Of a stretch of 22,225 nucleotides of DNA, positions 15,174-22,225 are shown piece by piece. Source of the stretch: DATEGZ01 sp035279905. GTDB taxonomy: Bacteria > Acidobacteriota > Vicinamibacteria > Vicinamibacterales > SCN-69-37. The notes beneath the pieces were generated by a model that was not told the origin of the DNA, did not search any database, and saw only the letters and a list, made by a program, of their open reading frames with translations. Positions within the stretch are counted from its first letter, which is position 1. Each line of letters opens with the position of its first letter. Both the position numbers and the translations under genes were made by a program. The stretch spans positions 1 through 22,225 of the forward strand of contig DATEGZ010000137.1 in NCBI GenBank assembly GCA_035279905.1, written 5' to 3'.

Positions 15174-15189
15174 GAAAACCGCGGTTTTC
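15174..15189. repeat. Perfect 16-bp palindrome upstream of the PilZ gene
   Basis: GAAAACCGCGGTTTTC lies 64 bases after pheA and about 12 bases before the sigma-54 promoter. It could be an operator or an RNA hairpin at the pheA 3' end. No T-run follows. The position is nearer than usual for an enhancer-binding site, so its role is open. Confidence 0.5.
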
Positions 15190-15200
15190 CGGCGTCCTCG

Positions 15201-15217
15201 CTGGCACGTCGCTTGCT
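15201..15217 (+). promoter_or_regulatory. Sigma-54 (RpoN) promoter of the PilZ gene
   Basis: CTGGCACG, four bases, then TTGCT matches the sigma-54 consensus at every strongly conserved position. The -24 GG is at 15203-15204 and the -12 GC at 15215-15216, with the required 10 bases between. The implied start near 15228 is just before the PilZ ORF. Confidence 0.72.
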
Positions 15218-15232
15218 CTTATCCCGGGGCGT

Positions 15233-16003
15233 ATGGCACGGCGTACGACGACCTCTGCGGTGGCCGCTCGCTCCCCAGCCCTTTCCCCGGCGCTCCAACG
15301 GCGCCGGTCGCCCAGGCTCCAGTTGCTGGGCGAGGTGCACGGGCAGATGGTCGGGGTGTCCGTGCCGATCGTGCTGCGCGACATCAGCGACGGCGGGTTC
15401 TCGATCGTCACGACGATCGCGTTTCCGGCCGAGGCCATCCATCGCTTCCGGCTCATGCTCGAGGCCGATGAGGGCTCCGCGATCGTCGTCCAGGCGCGCG
15501 TGGTCCACGGACGCATGATGACGGGCGACCTCGAGGTGCTGCACGTCACCGGGTTTGCGTTCACGCCGGATCAACCACATACGTCGCCCGCGGCGATTCG
15601 GACGCTCGTCGAAAACGCCCGCATCGCGAGCGACAGCCATCCGGAAGGCGCGGCCCGGCCGAAGGGCGCCGAGCGCCGCCGCGAGCCGCGACTCGACGTG
15701 CTCGGCGAGCTGCACGGGTTCATCGAGACGCTCGGTCTGCCGCTGATCGTGCGCGACCTCAGCCTGGGCGGCTGCTCGATCGAGACGCACAAGCCGCTGG
15801 AATCCGGATCGACGCAGTTCATCCGCATCGACGTCTACGATTCACTCTCGGTGACGCTCCAGGCCCGCGTGGCGCACTCGAGCCGCGCCGCCGGCGCCGA
15901 CCGGCCCACGCGCTACATCAGCGGCCTGCAGTTCCTCGACGCCGATCGCAACCAGGTCGGCGAGCTGCTCGGGTTCATGCGGTCGTCGCTCCGCCTCGAA
16001 TAG
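15233..16003 (+). CDS. Tandem PilZ-domain protein (predicted c-di-GMP receptor)
   Basis: A 256-residue soluble protein with two PilZ domains. Domain one (about 22-125) has the RxxxR motif at Arg24-Arg28 and DISDGG (50-55). Domain two (about 146-250) has Arg149-Arg153 and DLSLGG (175-180). Both keep the RxxxR and (D/N)xSxxG signatures that bind cyclic di-GMP, so both may be functional. A linker rich in Ala and Pro joins them. PilZ proteins often adjust motility, pili or exopolysaccharide export. The ATG at 15233 would leave only about five bases of 5' leader after the predicted sigma-54 start, so GTG at 15260 is an alternative start. Control by sigma-54 fits a motility or surface role. Confidence 0.88.
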   Translation: MARRTTTSAVAARSPALSPALQRRRSPRLQLLGEVHGQMVGVSVPIVLRDISDGGFSIVTTIAFPAEAIHRFRLMLEADEGSAIVVQARVVHGRMMTGDLEVLHVTGFAFTPDQPHTSPAAIRTLVENARIASDSHPEGAARPKGAERRREPRLDVLGELHGFIETLGLPLIVRDLSLGGCSIETHKPLESGSTQFIRIDVYDSLSVTLQARVAHSSRAAGADRPTRYISGLQFLDADRNQVGELLGFMRSSLRLE

Positions 16004-16023
16004 ATTGCCGGTAAGCTCTGCGG

Positions 16024-16635
16024 ATGGACCTCGACGCCACGTTCGGCGCGATAGACATCTACCTGTTTGATCAGCTCCTGCGCCGCCGTATTACCGAGCG
16101 CGATCGCGTCTTCGACGCGGGCTGCGGCGGCGGGCGCAATCTCGTCTACATGCTGCGCGCGGGATTCGACCTGCAAGGGGTCGACGGCGATCCCGACGCG
16201 ATTCGTGAGGTCCGCGCGCTCGCCGCCACGCTCGCGCCCGCGCTGCCGCCCGACCGTTTTCGCGCCGAGCCCATCGAGCGCAATTCGTTTCCCGACGCAT
16301 TCGCCACCGTGGTCATCAGCAGCGCCGTGCTGCACTTTGCCCGGGACGACGCGCAGTTCGACGCGATGCTGGCGGGCGCATGGCGGCTGCTGGCGCCCGG
16401 CGGCATGTGGTTCTGCCGGCTGGCGTCGACCATCGGCCTCGAATCGCGCGTGCGCCGGATCGGCGGCGCCGGCCGCCGGTATCGCCTCCCGGACGGCACG
16501 GATCGCTACCTCGTCGACGAAGCCTTCCTGATGGACCGGACCCGCGCGCTCGGCAGCCAGCTCCTCGATCCCCTCAAGACGACGGTCGTGCAGGACCAGC
16601 GGGCGATGACGACGTGGGTGGTACGTAGAACCTAG
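16024..16635 (+). CDS. Class I SAM-dependent methyltransferase
   Basis: A 203-residue protein. Motif I is VFDAGCGGGRN (29-39), with an acidic residue after the next strand (QGVDGD). The post-I region is followed by VISSAVLHFARD at about 97-108 and AWRLLAPGGMWFCRL at about 117-131. This is the Rossmann methyltransferase layout, closest in feel to small TehB/UbiE-like enzymes. The substrate is unknown. It begins 20 bases after the PilZ stop with no clear Shine-Dalgarno and may share its transcript. The stop is followed two bases later by an inverted GGTTCC array. Confidence 0.85.
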   Translation: MDLDATFGAIDIYLFDQLLRRRITERDRVFDAGCGGGRNLVYMLRAGFDLQGVDGDPDAIREVRALAATLAPALPPDRFRAEPIERNSFPDAFATVVISSAVLHFARDDAQFDAMLAGAWRLLAPGGMWFCRLASTIGLESRVRRIGGAGRRYRLPDGTDRYLVDEAFLMDRTRALGSQLLDPLKTTVVQDQRAMTTWVVRRT

Positions 16636-16636
16636 T

Positions 16637-16713
16637 GGTTCCGGGGTTCCGCGGTTCCGGGGTTCCGCGGTTCACTGGATGGCGCAGCGCCCGAACCTCG
16701 GAACCCCGGAACC
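16637..16713. repeat. Inverted GGTTCC/GGAACC octamer array after the methyltransferase gene
   Basis: The left arm has strict 8-base periodicity: GGTTCCGG, GGTTCCGC, GGTTCCGG, GGTTCCGC, GGTTC (16637-16673). The right arm is GAACCTCG, GAACCCCG, GAACC (16693-16713). A 19-base spacer separates them. Together they can fold into a long hairpin. AT-richer sequence after it (16714-16747) probably holds the PadR promoter. Confidence 0.8.
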
Positions 16714-16763
16714 AATACATTTCTTGATCCTTCTGTTACCCTTACTTGGGAAGGGGAGCGGAC

Positions 16764-17090
16764 GTGCCCGAGTCCATGGATCTGCTGCAGGGAACGCTCG
16801 ACGTGCTCGTGCTGCGCGCGCTCGCGCGCGGGCCGCGGCATGGCTACGCCGTGTCCCGCTGGGTGCGTGAGCGCACCGGCGGCGCGCTGCAGATCGAAGA
16901 CGCGCCGCTCTACAAGGCGCTGCGGCGGCTGGAGGAAGCCGGGTGCGTGTCGGCGTCGTGGGGCGCGTCCGAGCACAACCGGCGCGCCCGCTACTACCGT
17001 CTTACCGTGAAAGGGCGGCAGCGGCTGCGCGCGAAGGAATCCGCGTGGCGGCGGTACGCGGCCGCGGTGTTTGACGTCCTGTCCTCATGA
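16764..17090 (+). CDS. PadR family transcriptional regulator
   Basis: About 108 residues with the PadR winged-helix pattern: MDLLQGTLDVLVLRALARGP near the N-terminus, HGYAVSRWV, then LYKALRRLEEAGCVSASW (recognition helix region) and RRARYYRLTVKGRQRL for the wing. GTG at 16764 is chosen because AAGGGGAG lies five bases upstream. ATG at 16776 is the alternative. The stop codon overlaps the start of the permease gene as ATGA, so translation is coupled. In Acidobacteriota such short PadR genes commonly precede ADOP permeases and probably repress them. The ligand is unknown. Confidence 0.92.
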   Translation: MPESMDLLQGTLDVLVLRALARGPRHGYAVSRWVRERTGGALQIEDAPLYKALRRLEEAGCVSASWGASEHNRRARYYRLTVKGRQRLRAKESAWRRYAAAVFDVLSS

Positions 17091-19777
17091 CCAGCCAGTT
17101 CCGGCCGCGCGTGCCCGACGATCGTCGTGACGACGTGGACGCCGAAGTCCAGTTCCATCTCGACGCGCGCATCGCTGATCTCGTCGCCGGCGGCCTGTCG
17201 CCCGACGACGCCCGCGCGCAGGCGCTGCGCGAGTTCGGCGACGTCGACGACGCCCGCCGCTTCATGCGCGGCGTCGACCGCCGCGTGCAGTCCGCCAGCC
17301 GAAGGGAGCGCTACATGGAAGACCTACGCCGGGATCTCGCGTACGCGCTGAGGCGTTTGCGCGCCGCGCCGGCTTTTGCGCTGACCGCGGTGCTGACGAT
17401 GGCGCTCGGCATCGGCGCGAACACCGCGATCTTCTCAATCGTCAACGGCGTGCTCCTGCGGCCGTTGCCGTTTCACGATCCCGACCGCCTGTTCGCGGTG
17501 TACTCGGCGAATCGGACCGGCGGGTTGTTGCAGGCATCCGTGTCGGCGGTCGACCTGGACGACTGGCGGGCGCAACGTCAATCGATCGAGGACCTCGGCG
17601 GATATTTCTACGGCGAGGGATCGACCGGCGTCGATCTCACGGGCCGCGGTGATCCGCGGCGCCTGTCGGCCGTGTTCGTGTCGCCAGGGTTCTTCTCGAC
17701 GCTCGGCGTCGCGCCGCAGGCCGGCCGGCTGCCGCGCGAGGACGAGATGGTGCGCGGCGGCCACGACACCGTCGTGATGCTGACCGCCGGATTCTGGACG
17801 CGCGAGTTCGGCGCGTCGCCGTCCGTCGTCGGATCGACGATCACGCTCAACGGCGTGCCGTACGACGTGCTGGGCGTGCTCCCCGAATCTTTTCGTTTTC
17901 CGACGGGCGACGCCGACGTGTTCGTGCCGTACTCGACGATCCCCGACAGCGGCATCCCGCGTATCCGCCCCGTTCGCGTGCTGAATGTCGTGGCGCGCGC
18001 GAAGGCTGGAGTCGGCGAGGACCGCGTGCTTGCCGAGATGATGGGCATCACCGGCCGGCTCGCCGCGCAGTATCCCGAGGATCGCGCGTGGAATGCGGCC
18101 ACTGTCGTGCCGCTCGCCGACGTCATCACCGGACCGGTCCGCGCGGGCCTGCTGGTGCTCGCCGGCGCGGTCGGGCTGGTGCTGCTCATCGCCAGCGTGA
18201 ACGTGGCCGTGCTGCAGCTGGCGCGCGCGATGGGGCGGGGCCGGGAGATCGCGGTGCGTCTCGCGTTGGGCGCGCGGCGAGGGCGGCTCGTCCGGCAGTT
18301 GCTGACCGAGAGCCTCGTCGTGTCACTACTTGGCGGGGCGATCGGTCTGGGCGTCGCGAAGCTCGGCATTGCCGGCCTGCTGGCGCTGAGCGCGGGGCAG
18401 CTGCCGCGCGCGGCGGACGTCGTGCTCGACGCCACCGTCGTGAGCTTTGCGCTGGGCGTGTCGCTCGCGAGCGGCCTGCTGTTCGGCATCGTGCCGGCGC
18501 TTCGCACGTCGCAGGGCAACGCGCAGACAGTGCTGAACGACACCAGACGCACCGTGGCCGGGCCGGGCAACCAGCGCGTACGCGCGGTGCTCGTCGTCGC
18601 CGAAGTCGCCGTGGCGATGGCGCTGGTCGTCGGCGCCGGACTGATGAGCCGGAGTTTCATGGCGCTGCTCGACGTCGATCCAGGATTCAAACCGGATCAT
18701 TTGCTGGCCGTGCAGTTCACGATCGACGCGAATCGGCACGGCGCAGCGTGGCCTGCGCCGGCGACGCCTTCGACGCCGCGGCCGCTCGGCTCGCCGTACA
18801 GCCTGTACTACGAGCAGGTCGTCAACGAGATCCGCGCGCTTCCTGGCGTCGTTTCAGCTGCCGCCGTGAAGGATCCGCCGTTCCGCGGCAACGGCGAGCG
18901 CAACGGCTTCAATCTGCCGGGGCGGCCCGTGCCCGCCGGCGAAGATCCGCCGAGCGCGACCGTCATCCACATCAGCGACGGCTATTTCGCGACCATCGGC
19001 GCGAAGATGGTCAGCGGTCGCGAGTTCACCGCGCAGGATCGGAGCGACAGTCCGCTCGTCATCGTCGTGAACGAGGCGTTCGCGCGCCAGTTCTTTCCGG
19101 GCGACCGGGCCGTCGGCAAGACGCTGCAGTTTGGCCGTCCGGTCGAGATCATCGGCGTCGTCAACGACATCCGCCAGGTGGCGATGGCCGAGCCCGCGCG
19201 GCCGACGATGTACCTCAGCAACCTGCAGAACTCGCGCGTGAAGACGACGATCGTCGCGCGGACTTCTGGCGACCCGCTCGCGATGACCAACGCCGTGCGC
19301 CAGAAGATCTGGGCGATCGATCCCGATCAGGCGATCACCGCGGTGTTCACGTTCGACGACGCCGTCAGCCGCGCGCTGGCCAGACCACGGTTGCTCGCGG
19401 TGCTGCTCGGCGCGTTTGGTCTCGTCGGGCTGGCACTGGGCGTCGTCGGTATCTACGGCATGCTCGCAGCGCTCGTGAACGAGCGGCGGCGGGAGATAGG
19501 CGTGCGGCTCGCGCTGGGCGCCCGGCCCGGTCAGGTGCTCTCGATGATCGTGCGACGAGGTCTCGTGCTCGCGACCGCCGGCGTCGTCATCGGGCTGGCA
19601 GCGGCGGTCGCGCTCAGCCGGTTCCTGGTCTCGGTGCTCTACGGCATCCGGCCGCTGGATCCGCTGACATTTGCCTCAATGGCGGCGGTGCTGCTCGCCG
19701 CGGCAGCGATCGCAAGCTGGCTGCCAGCGCGTCGCGCCGCGGCGCTCGATCCAGTCGAAACGCTCAGGACGGAATAA
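17087..19777 (+). CDS. ADOP-type duplicated FtsX/MacB-like ABC permease
   Basis: An 896-residue inner-membrane protein with a duplicated permease layout. Residues about 10-75 form the acidobacterial permease prefix (HLDARIADLVAGGLSPDDAR). A first membrane helix at 97-120 precedes MacB-like periplasmic domain one (about 125-340). Three FtsX helices follow at about 353-475, with REIAVRLALGARRG at the coupling loop. A second set starts at about 497, with a second periplasmic domain and final helices (about 766-880) that include REIGVRLALGARPGQV. No ABC ATPase gene is present in the window, so the permease is an orphan, as is usual for this family. A role in peptide or lipid export or envelope stress is possible but unproven. 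An inverted repeat array follows seven bases after the stop. Confidence 0.92.
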   Translation: MTSQFRPRVPDDRRDDVDAEVQFHLDARIADLVAGGLSPDDARAQALREFGDVDDARRFMRGVDRRVQSASRRERYMEDLRRDLAYALRRLRAAPAFALTAVLTMALGIGANTAIFSIVNGVLLRPLPFHDPDRLFAVYSANRTGGLLQASVSAVDLDDWRAQRQSIEDLGGYFYGEGSTGVDLTGRGDPRRLSAVFVSPGFFSTLGVAPQAGRLPREDEMVRGGHDTVVMLTAGFWTREFGASPSVVGSTITLNGVPYDVLGVLPESFRFPTGDADVFVPYSTIPDSGIPRIRPVRVLNVVARAKAGVGEDRVLAEMMGITGRLAAQYPEDRAWNAATVVPLADVITGPVRAGLLVLAGAVGLVLLIASVNVAVLQLARAMGRGREIAVRLALGARRGRLVRQLLTESLVVSLLGGAIGLGVAKLGIAGLLALSAGQLPRAADVVLDATVVSFALGVSLASGLLFGIVPALRTSQGNAQTVLNDTRRTVAGPGNQRVRAVLVVAEVAVAMALVVGAGLMSRSFMALLDVDPGFKPDHLLAVQFTIDANRHGAAWPAPATPSTPRPLGSPYSLYYEQVVNEIRALPGVVSAAAVKDPPFRGNGERNGFNLPGRPVPAGEDPPSATVIHISDGYFATIGAKMVSGREFTAQDRSDSPLVIVVNEAFARQFFPGDRAVGKTLQFGRPVEIIGVVNDIRQVAMAEPARPTMYLSNLQNSRVKTTIVARTSGDPLAMTNAVRQKIWAIDPDQAITAVFTFDDAVSRALARPRLLAVLLGAFGLVGLALGVVGIYGMLAALVNERRREIGVRLALGARPGQVLSMIVRRGLVLATAGVVIGLAAAVALSRFLVSVLYGIRPLDPLTFASMAAVLLAAAAIASWLPARRAAALDPVETLRTE

Positions 19778-19783
19778 AGGACT

Positions 19784-19879
19784 GGGGTTCCTCGGGGTTC
19801 CTCGTGGTTCCTTGGGGTTCAGCGCCGTGAACCCATCGGAACCCCCGGGAACCTCTAGGAACCCCCAGGAACCCCCAGG
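19784..19879. repeat. Inverted GGGGTTCCTC decamer array, overlapping the GNAT gene 3' end
   Basis: The left arm (19784-19820) repeats with period 10: GGGGTTCCTC twice, GTGGTTCCTT, GGGGTTC. The right arm (19830-19879) has five period-10 units such as GAACCCCCGG and GAACCCCCAG. Only about nine bases separate the arms. The right arm runs into the coding end of the minus-strand GNAT gene, so the last eight or so codons are repeat sequence. Confidence 0.8.
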
Positions 19880-20328
19880 TTTTTCGTCATCACGATCATG
19901 TGACAGGGCTTTGTCGCGCGCGGATCCGTGAACTCCGCCGTGCCGGTTTCGACGTAGCCGAGCTTCCTGTAGAACGGCGGCAGCTCCGTGCGCAGGTTCA
20001 CCACGTTGATGTCGAGCACGGTGCAGCCCGCCTCGCGGCAGTGCGCCTCGGCGGCGGCGATCATCCGCCGGCCCCATCCGCCGCGCTGCGATTGCGGATC
20101 GACCGACAGCAATCCGAAGTAACCACGCTCGCCGCGCACCTCGACGTACACGCACGCGCGCACGCGAGTGTCGTCTTCACCAATGAGAAAGGTGCCCTTG
20201 CCCATCAGGCGCGTCAGGACATCGGGCGCGATGCGATCGCCGTCGACGAAGAAGCGCTCGACGAGGTACGCCTCGTTGATGAGGCGCAGGAGTGTCTCGC
20301 GATCCTGGGCGGTTGCGTGGCGGATCAT
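19855..20328 (-). CDS. GNAT family N-acetyltransferase
   Basis: A 157-residue protein with the GNAT fold order: a first strand and helix (IRHATAQDRETLLRLINEAY), a central strand pair (RACVYVEVRGERGYFGLLSV), the acetyl-CoA loop in QRGGWGRRM at about 82-90, then INVVNLRTELPPFYRKLGY near the C-terminus. It transfers an acetyl group to an unknown small molecule or protein N-terminus. The start ATG lies inside the ATTGGG array, so no Shine-Dalgarno is visible. The C-terminal residues NLGVPGGS are encoded by the neighbouring decamer array. Both ends of the gene therefore touch repeats. Confidence 0.88.
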   Translation of the reverse strand: MIRHATAQDRETLLRLINEAYLVERFFVDGDRIAPDVLTRLMGKGTFLIGEDDTRVRACVYVEVRGERGYFGLLSVDPQSQRGGWGRRMIAAAEAHCREAGCTVLDINVVNLRTELPPFYRKLGYVETGTAEFTDPRATKPCHMIVMTKNLGVPGGS

Positions 20329-20411
20329 TGGGCCATTGGGCTATTGGGTCATTGGGTCATTGGGCTATTGTTTTTCAATCGCCCAATAACTCAATAGCCC
20401 AATATCCCAAT
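20327..20411. repeat. Inverted ATTGGG/CCCAAT octamer array
   Basis: The left arm has five period-8 units (ATTGGGCC, ATTGGGCT, ATTGGGTC twice, ATTGGGCT) and ATTG. A TTTTT loop region follows. The right arm is CAAT, CGCCCAAT, AACTCAAT, AGCCCAAT, ATCCCAAT. It fills the whole 86-base gap between the GNAT start codon and the stop of the kinase-like gene. It has the same architecture as the GGTTCC arrays but an unrelated unit. Confidence 0.85.
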
Positions 20412-20414
20412 GTC

Positions 20415-22217
20415 TCAGTCCGGAATCGAGCTCCAGTGCTCAGCGGAGACGTTGCTGCGCTCCGGGCTCTTCTTGACGCCCGGCCGCGACGGCTGCGCAG
20501 GACCGCAGCGCGTGAAGTAGACCTGCAGGGCGGCGCGCCGGCCGGGCTCGCCGGTCATGCGCACGTCGCCGCCGCACCGGCGCGCGACGACGTCCACCGC
20601 GATCGCCTGTTGCACCGGCTGGACGCCGTAGCCGGCTGCGGAGACCGACAGCAGCACGCCGGGACCCACGGGACCACCGCCCGAGCCGGATTGCTCGAAG
20701 TCGAGGCGCGTCGTTTCGAGCACGAGCGAGCCGCCCACGGGCAGCAGATCGCGGCCCGAGACGACGAGCGTCGTGAGGAGCTGCTCGAGATCGTCTTCGC
20801 TCGCGGCCACGCCGTCTGCCTTGCCGAGCCGGATTTCGAAGTCGATGTGCGGGCCCACCAGGCGCGTGAGCATGGGCTCGGCGCGGCTGACGGCCTGATT
20901 GAGATCGATCGGCGGTGGCGCCTGCACTTGCCGGCGGCTGAACGCGACGAGTTGGCGGACGAGCTCGGCGGCGCGGGTCGCCCGCGTGCGAATCTTGTCG
21001 AGGCGCGCCTGCTGCGCGTCCTTGGCTGACAGGTCGGCCGAAATCTGCGCGCCGGTTTCCTCAATCGCCTGGATGAGCGCGACGATGTCCGGCGCCATGG
21101 CGGTGGCGAGCGTGCCGACCTCTTCCAGCCGGCGCGCCTGCCGCAAACGGCCTTCGAGCGCCGACGATCCGCTCATGTCGACGATGAGCCGCTCGATGAT
21201 CTCCCGTTCGCCGCCGGCCTCGGCGAGATCCGCGGGCGTCGGCACGATGGCGGCCGACTCGAGCACCGTGATCGGCGTGCCGTCGGCACGCTCGAGGCAC
21301 GACTCCACCTGCGGAATGGTTCGTTCGGCGAGCAACCGGGCGTCGAGCCCTTCTCGGCCTGCGATCGGCGGAAACGCTCCGCCGTTTGAGCGCGCGAGCG
21401 CCTCGTCGCCGTCGAGGTATCCAAAGAGCTGGGCGAACGTGTCGTTGCAGCGGAGCAGACGGCCTTCGAGCGTCGTCAGGGCGTAGCCAAACAGCCGGCT
21501 GTCCGCGAGCCGGTCGCGGCTGGCGGCCGTCGTCGCCAGGTGCGACGCGAGCTCGTGACGTGTCACCTGAGATTCTCCGGCCATCTGCCGGACGCGCGCG
21601 TCGGCGTCGTCGATCTGCGCTTCGAGGGCGCGCCGCGTGGCAGTGAATTCCATTTGCAGCGCGGTCACGCGGCCGCTGGCCTCGGCCCGCGCGGCGGCGA
21701 GCTCATCGTCGAGCTTGATTCGTCGCGCGCGTTCTTCGTCGACGGCCGTGCGAAGCGCGTCGAGCTCGGCGCGCTCGCGCTGGCGTGTCGCGCGATCGAC
21801 GGATTGCGCCTCGAGGTACGCGGCGTGCTGCGCCTGCATCGTTCGAAGCGACTCTTCCAGTCGCGCGCGCTCGGTTTCCGCGCTGCCCGAGTCGGCGAGA
21901 CGGCGCTCGAGCGCCTCGCGGTCCTTCTGCCACGCCGCGCGGTCGGTCTGCCAGGCGTGGCGATCGGTCGAGTGCGCGCGGTCGGCGTTCTCGAGCTGCT
22001 CCATGAGCGCGCGTCGCGTGCCGTCCCAGGCGCCGCGGTCGCGCGACGACGCCTCGGCCAGGGACCGGAGCTCCGCCCGCGCCGAGTCAAGCTCGGCCTC
22101 GAGCTCGCTCCGGGCGCCGGCGGCCGCTTGCGTTTCGTGCAACCGTGACTCGAGCTGGCGGCGCGTGGCCTCCCAGCCGGCGCGCTCGGCGGCAAACGTG
22201 TCTGCGGCCTGGCGCAT
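20415..22217 (-). CDS. Coiled-coil/PAS protein with a degenerate histidine-kinase core, possibly extending past the right edge
   Basis: At least 600 residues. The frame remains open to the window edge, so the ATG at 22217 may be internal. Residues 1-240 are a charged coiled coil with a recurring R-x-x-W-x-x-(T/D)-R-x-x-L pattern. A PAS-like domain is at about 243-345 (GYALTTLEGRLLRCNDTFAQ). The C-terminal part aligns with HisKA/HATPase kinases of the AHDFNNLL type, but the phosphoacceptor His is Pro376 (MAPDI), the N-box Asn is Ser487 (VVSGRD) and the G1 Asp is Ala527 (SVSAAGYG). It therefore probably does not catalyse phosphorylation and may act as a scaffold or pseudokinase. No membrane segment is seen. 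The last 30 residues are polar. Confidence 0.78.
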   Translation of the reverse strand: MRQAADTFAAERAGWEATRRQLESRLHETQAAAGARSELEAELDSARAELRSLAEASSRDRGAWDGTRRALMEQLENADRAHSTDRHAWQTDRAAWQKDREALERRLADSGSAETERARLEESLRTMQAQHAAYLEAQSVDRATRQRERAELDALRTAVDEERARRIKLDDELAAARAEASGRVTALQMEFTATRRALEAQIDDADARVRQMAGESQVTRHELASHLATTAASRDRLADSRLFGYALTTLEGRLLRCNDTFAQLFGYLDGDEALARSNGGAFPPIAGREGLDARLLAERTIPQVESCLERADGTPITVLESAAIVPTPADLAEAGGEREIIERLIVDMSGSSALEGRLRQARRLEEVGTLATAMAPDIVALIQAIEETGAQISADLSAKDAQQARLDKIRTRATRAAELVRQLVAFSRRQVQAPPPIDLNQAVSRAEPMLTRLVGPHIDFEIRLGKADGVAASEDDLEQLLTTLVVSGRDLLPVGGSLVLETTRLDFEQSGSGGGPVGPGVLLSVSAAGYGVQPVQQAIAVDVVARRCGGDVRMTGEPGRRAALQVYFTRCGPAQPSRPGVKKSPERSNVSAEHWSSIPD

Positions 22218-22225
22218 GTCCGTCC

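Noticed and set aside
16714..16763. A defined PadR operator or promoter before the PadR gene
   Set aside because: The segment is AT-richer and has TTGATC at 16724, but no -10 at proper spacing or clear dyad could be assigned.
18088..19830. A 580-codon plus-strand ORF within the permease gene
   Set aside because: It is an Arg-rich out-of-frame product of GC-rich coding DNA; the ADOP frame has domains, signal and coupling to PadR.
9855..20411. CRISPR array
   Set aside because: Units are only 8-10 bases, contiguous without spacers, and arranged as inverted arms; no cas gene is present.

Overview
This is a GC-rich bacterial chromosome segment carrying ordinary housekeeping and envelope genes. 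The best guess at its source is an Acidobacteriota soil lineage, perhaps Vicinamibacteria. That is inference: it rests on a PadR regulator overlapping a large duplicated FtsX/MacB-type permease with no ATPase (the ADOP arrangement common in that phylum), plus MASE1 sensor, S9 peptidase and DcaP-like porin genes. I see no rRNA, tRNA, CRISPR array, transposase or phage gene.

Layout. 1-2580 (minus): a MASE1-GAF-PAS sensor cut by the left edge, preceded by an outer-membrane transporter-like protein. 2573-2908 (plus): a small monooxygenase-like (ABM) protein whose start codon overlaps the transporter's. 2892-4896 (minus): DcaP-like porin then MarC-family membrane protein. 4931-5476 (plus): DUF4136 protein. 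5483-6508 (minus): a compact sigma-54 activator. 6709-8700 (plus): secreted S9 peptidase. 8792-9844 (plus): fatty acid desaturase. 9935-12744 (minus): two fusion genes that together encode a sulfur-carrier route to cysteine. 12745-13188: a 444-base divergent control region. 13189-15109 (plus): DAHP synthase and prephenate dehydratase. 15233-16003 (plus): tandem PilZ protein behind an excellent sigma-54 promoter match. 16024-16635 (plus): methyltransferase. 16764-19777 (plus): PadR plus ADOP permease. 19855-20328 (minus): GNAT acetyltransferase. 20415-right edge (minus): coiled-coil/PAS protein with a degenerate histidine-kinase core.

Most interesting points. (1) The control region 12745-13188. 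On the plus strand it holds a short ORF ending in a Phe/Tyr-rich run. A segment after its stop codon can form a 10-bp antiterminator with the 5' arm of an intrinsic terminator just before the DAHP synthase start: a candidate aromatic amino-acid attenuator. On the minus strand a predicted promoter leads into a compact structured leader and a strong intrinsic terminator six bases before the ribosome-binding site of the cysteine gene. (2) The cysteine genes are CysM fused to a JAMM peptidase, and a ubiquitin-like carrier fused to an E1-like enzyme and a rhodanese. The carrier's di-glycine is internal, so it would have to be cut free to work by the known chemistry. (3) Four intergenic sites carry paired inverted arrays of 8- or 10-base units, with different unit sequences but the same architecture, each placed at gene ends. 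(4) The right-edge kinase-like protein lacks the phosphoacceptor His, the N-box Asn and the G1 Asp.
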